This document shows positions 39,467 through 40,948 of a stretch of 40,948 nt of DNA, piece by piece (position 1 is the first letter of the stretch; every line of letters begins with the position of its first letter). The stretch comes from Candidatus Peribacteria bacterium (lineage in GTDB: Bacteria > Patescibacteriota > Gracilibacteria > UBA1369 > 2-02-FULL-48-14): contig CALRCE010000008.1 in assembly GCA_943354505.1 (NCBI GenBank), positions 1 through 40,948 on the forward strand. The letters are read 5' to 3'. Under the pieces are notes generated by a model. The model searched no databases, had not been told where the DNA came from, and saw only the letters and a list, made by a program, of their open reading frames with translations. Made by a program: the position numbers and the translations under genes.

Positions 39467-40630
39467 CTACCCCACCCTCACCTCTTTTGCGATCGCAATG
39501 GCGCGCTCTTTCACGATGTCCACATCAGTGCCCAAGGCATCGTAAGCCAAAGCCACTCCCATGCGACGATGCACACGAGTAACAGGCTTTCCGAAAATCC
39601 TCACGTCGGACTGAGGATGGTTCATTGCCGTCTCCAAACCAAGATACTGCGGTTCCACACCCTCGTTGGTGGCGAGAATCACCGCACTGGCGCCGGTTCT
39701 TTCGAGTTTGATTTCCGCAATCGGCAACCCGAGCACCGCGCGCGCATGCAGTTCAAATTCCGAAAAGTTCTGACTTCCCGACAAGGTCACCATGCCCGTG
39801 TCGTGGGGACGCGGAGACAATTCCGAGAAATAAACTCCATCGTCCGCCAAAAAGAACTCCACTCCCCAAATCCCACAGCCCGTGAGCGAGACCGTGACAA
39901 CCGCCGCCATACGCTGCGCTTCTTGAATGTCCGCTTCTTTCACCACCGCAGGTTGCCAGCTTTCTTGATAATCTCCACGTTCTTGTCGATGCCCAATGGG
40001 TGGACAAAACAAAGTCGCTCCATTTTTTTGCGTGACCGTGAGCAGAGTGATCTCGGAATTGAAACGCACAAAAGCCTCCACGATCACTTCCACGGTGTCT
40101 CCACGTCCTTTGGTTTGCGCCACTTCCCAGGCTTTTTCGATCTCGGCTTCAGTCTTGATCACCGATTGCCCCTTCCCCGAAGAAGACATGAGAGGCTTAA
40201 CCACACAAGGCAATCCCAAATCCTGCACTGCGGCTTTGAGTTCCTCCAAAGTCTTAGCGTAGGTGTACTTGGCCGTCTTGAGCCCCAGTTCTTTTGCCGC
40301 AAGATCGCGGATCGCCTTTCGGTTCATCGTGTAGTTCACCGCTCTCGCACTGGGCACAACTTGAATCCCTTGTTTTTCGTAGTCGTAGAGTCGCTCGGTA
40401 CGAATCGCCTCAATTTCAGGGACAATGATGTCCGGCTTATGCTTAGCCACCACTCGATCCAAAGCGTCTCCATCCAACATCGGAATCACTTCTCGTTCGC
40501 TCGTGACCTGCATCGCAGGCGCATTGTCGTAAGAGTCCACCGCCACCACATGATGACCCAATCGTTTCACGGCAATCACAAATTCCTTCCCAAGTTCTCC
40601 GGAACCAAGCAGCAAAATTTTCTTAGCCAT
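39467..40630 (-). CDS. purT: formate-dependent phosphoribosylglycinamide formyltransferase
   Basis: PurT converts GAR to formyl-GAR with formate and ATP in purine synthesis, replacing folate-dependent PurN. The 387-residue ATP-grasp protein has [46 protein letters not shown], the ATP-grasp loop [17 protein letters not shown], the [15 protein letters not shown] formate/GAR region, [31 protein letters not shown], and [21 protein letters not shown]. Full length. Independence from formyl-folate is notable beside the fol genes at 9.6-11.7 kb. Confidence 0.97.
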   Translation of the reverse strand: MAKKILLLGSGELGKEFVIAVKRLGHHVVAVDSYDNAPAMQVTSEREVIPMLDGDALDRVVAKHKPDIIVPEIEAIRTERLYDYEKQGIQVVPSARAVNYTMNRKAIRDLAAKELGLKTAKYTYAKTLEELKAAVQDLGLPCVVKPLMSSSGKGQSVIKTEAEIEKAWEVAQTKGRGDTVEVIVEAFVRFNSEITLLTVTQKNGATLFCPPIGHRQERGDYQESWQPAVVKEADIQEAQRMAAVVTVSLTGCGIWGVEFFLADDGVYFSELSPRPHDTGMVTLSGSQNFSEFELHARAVLGLPIAEIKLERTGASAVILATNEGVEPQYLGLETAMNHPQSDVRIFGKPVTRVHRRMGVALAYDALGTDVDIVKERAIAIAKEVRVG

Positions 40631-40747
40631 AAGCAGTTATTTAAAATGGCAAACACAAAAAAGATAATGAGAAACACCCAAAGAAGCTAGAGATTTTTCA
40701 AAAGCAAACAAGGGTGTAGAGTGAGGCAAATCCACTTAGCCAACCCC

Positions 40748-40948
40748 ATGCTTAAAAAATCCCTGCTCCTCGCCTTGACTTCCAGCCTACTCTTGGTCGC
40801 GTGCCAATCGGACCCCGAAGTCACCCAAGAACCCGCCACTTCAGACCCGACTGTCGAAACAAGCCAAGAAGACACACAAACTTCTGCCGAAATAGAATGG
40901 AAGACCTACATCAGCTCAATCTATGGATTTTCTTTTGAATACCCCGAG
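40748..40948 (+). CDS. lipoprotein, 5' part (runs off the window)
   Basis: Open from ATG 40748 to the window end (67 codons). It has a signal sequence with lipobox LVAC (Cys19), an acidic Thr/Glu-rich spacer (about 20-49), then EWKTYISSIYGFSFEYPE, the start of a YGFSFEYP-type domain often seen at the beginning of PsbP-like or similar lipoprotein domains. A -10 TAGAGT (40717-40722) with TTTTCA 16 bases upstream may drive it. Confidence 0.75.
   Translation, partial: MLKKSLLLALTSSLLLVACQSDPEVTQEPATSDPTVETSQEDTQTSAEIEWKTYISSIYGFSFEYPE

Noticed and set aside
1-40948. Recoded genetic code (UGA as Gly or Trp)
   Set aside because: Several confident genes end at TGA, the ATGA overlaps use TGA as stop, and the only tRNA-Trp has anticodon CCA.
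1-40948. CRISPR array, prophage or insertion sequence
   Set aside because: No regularly spaced direct repeats, cas genes, integrase, phage structural genes or transposase were seen.

Overview
The window looks like bacterial chromosome from an uncultivated lineage with short intergenic gaps. I suspect Patescibacteria/CPR, perhaps Peregrinibacteria-like. That is an inference from many small secreted or lipoprotein-like unknowns, very short leaders with few Shine-Dalgarno sites, a LAGLIDADG gene beside a tRNA, and a patchy biosynthetic repertoire. TGA is used as a stop (for example at 21256-21258 and 22859-22861) and the tRNA-Trp anticodon is CCA, so the code appears standard; this argues against the UGA=Gly lineages. 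No rRNA, CRISPR array, transposase or prophage is visible.

Layout. 1-6.5 kb: end of an unknown gene, a ClpP/SppA-fold serine protease-like protein, uvrB, an inositol-monophosphatase-family enzyme, a DUF885 peptidase, tRNA-Arg(GCG) and csaA. 6.5-13.1 kb: a minus-strand metabolic block, folP-queD and folK-tktN-tktC-prs-rpiB-rpe, then ndk. It joins pterin/folate chemistry to the non-oxidative pentose phosphate route and PRPP synthesis. Plus-strand unknowns with their own short-leader promoters interrupt it, including a DHp-receiver fusion. 13.9-17.5 kb: an M16 peptidase divergent from a class B penicillin-binding protein. 17.6-22.9 kb: an exported-protein region with a SIMPL-like protein, a beta-propeller with calcium-binding repeats, a lipoprotein translationally coupled to an SLH-anchored GH6 cellulase, and an Asp-box propeller.

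22.9-29.1 kb: tRNA-Trp, two GT2 glycosyltransferases with a small membrane protein, a 181-nt single-axis palindromic element, a large lipoprotein, and a coupled run of DUF1624-pdxS-pdxT. 29.1-33.8 kb: a lipoprotein, then a livK-livH-livM-livG ABC transporter operon with only one ATPase gene. 33.9-41 kb: DUF1697, a MntA-HepT type pair, tRNA-Thr, an unknown, an M50 peptidase, a caspase-like protein, rpmB, a frameshifted LAGLIDADG gene running into tRNA-Ser(GGA), a tiny ORF, purT, and the start of a lipoprotein.

How the genes fit together. Rpe, RpiB and the transketolase-like pair interconvert pentose phosphates; Prs turns ribose-5-phosphate into PRPP; PurT uses formate in purine synthesis; Ndk balances nucleotides; and PdxS/PdxT make PLP from ribose-5-phosphate, glyceraldehyde-3-phosphate and glutamine. 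The surface genes point to an envelope with peptidoglycan, an S-layer-type surface, and polysaccharide-degrading or polysaccharide-binding proteins.

Most promoters I could place fit TTGNC(A/T), a 17-bp spacer and TANNNT, with the ATG only about 14-23 nt after the inferred transcription start. Starts were chosen by family alignment from memory, by ATGA/TAATG overlaps and by ribosome-site context. No database search was possible.
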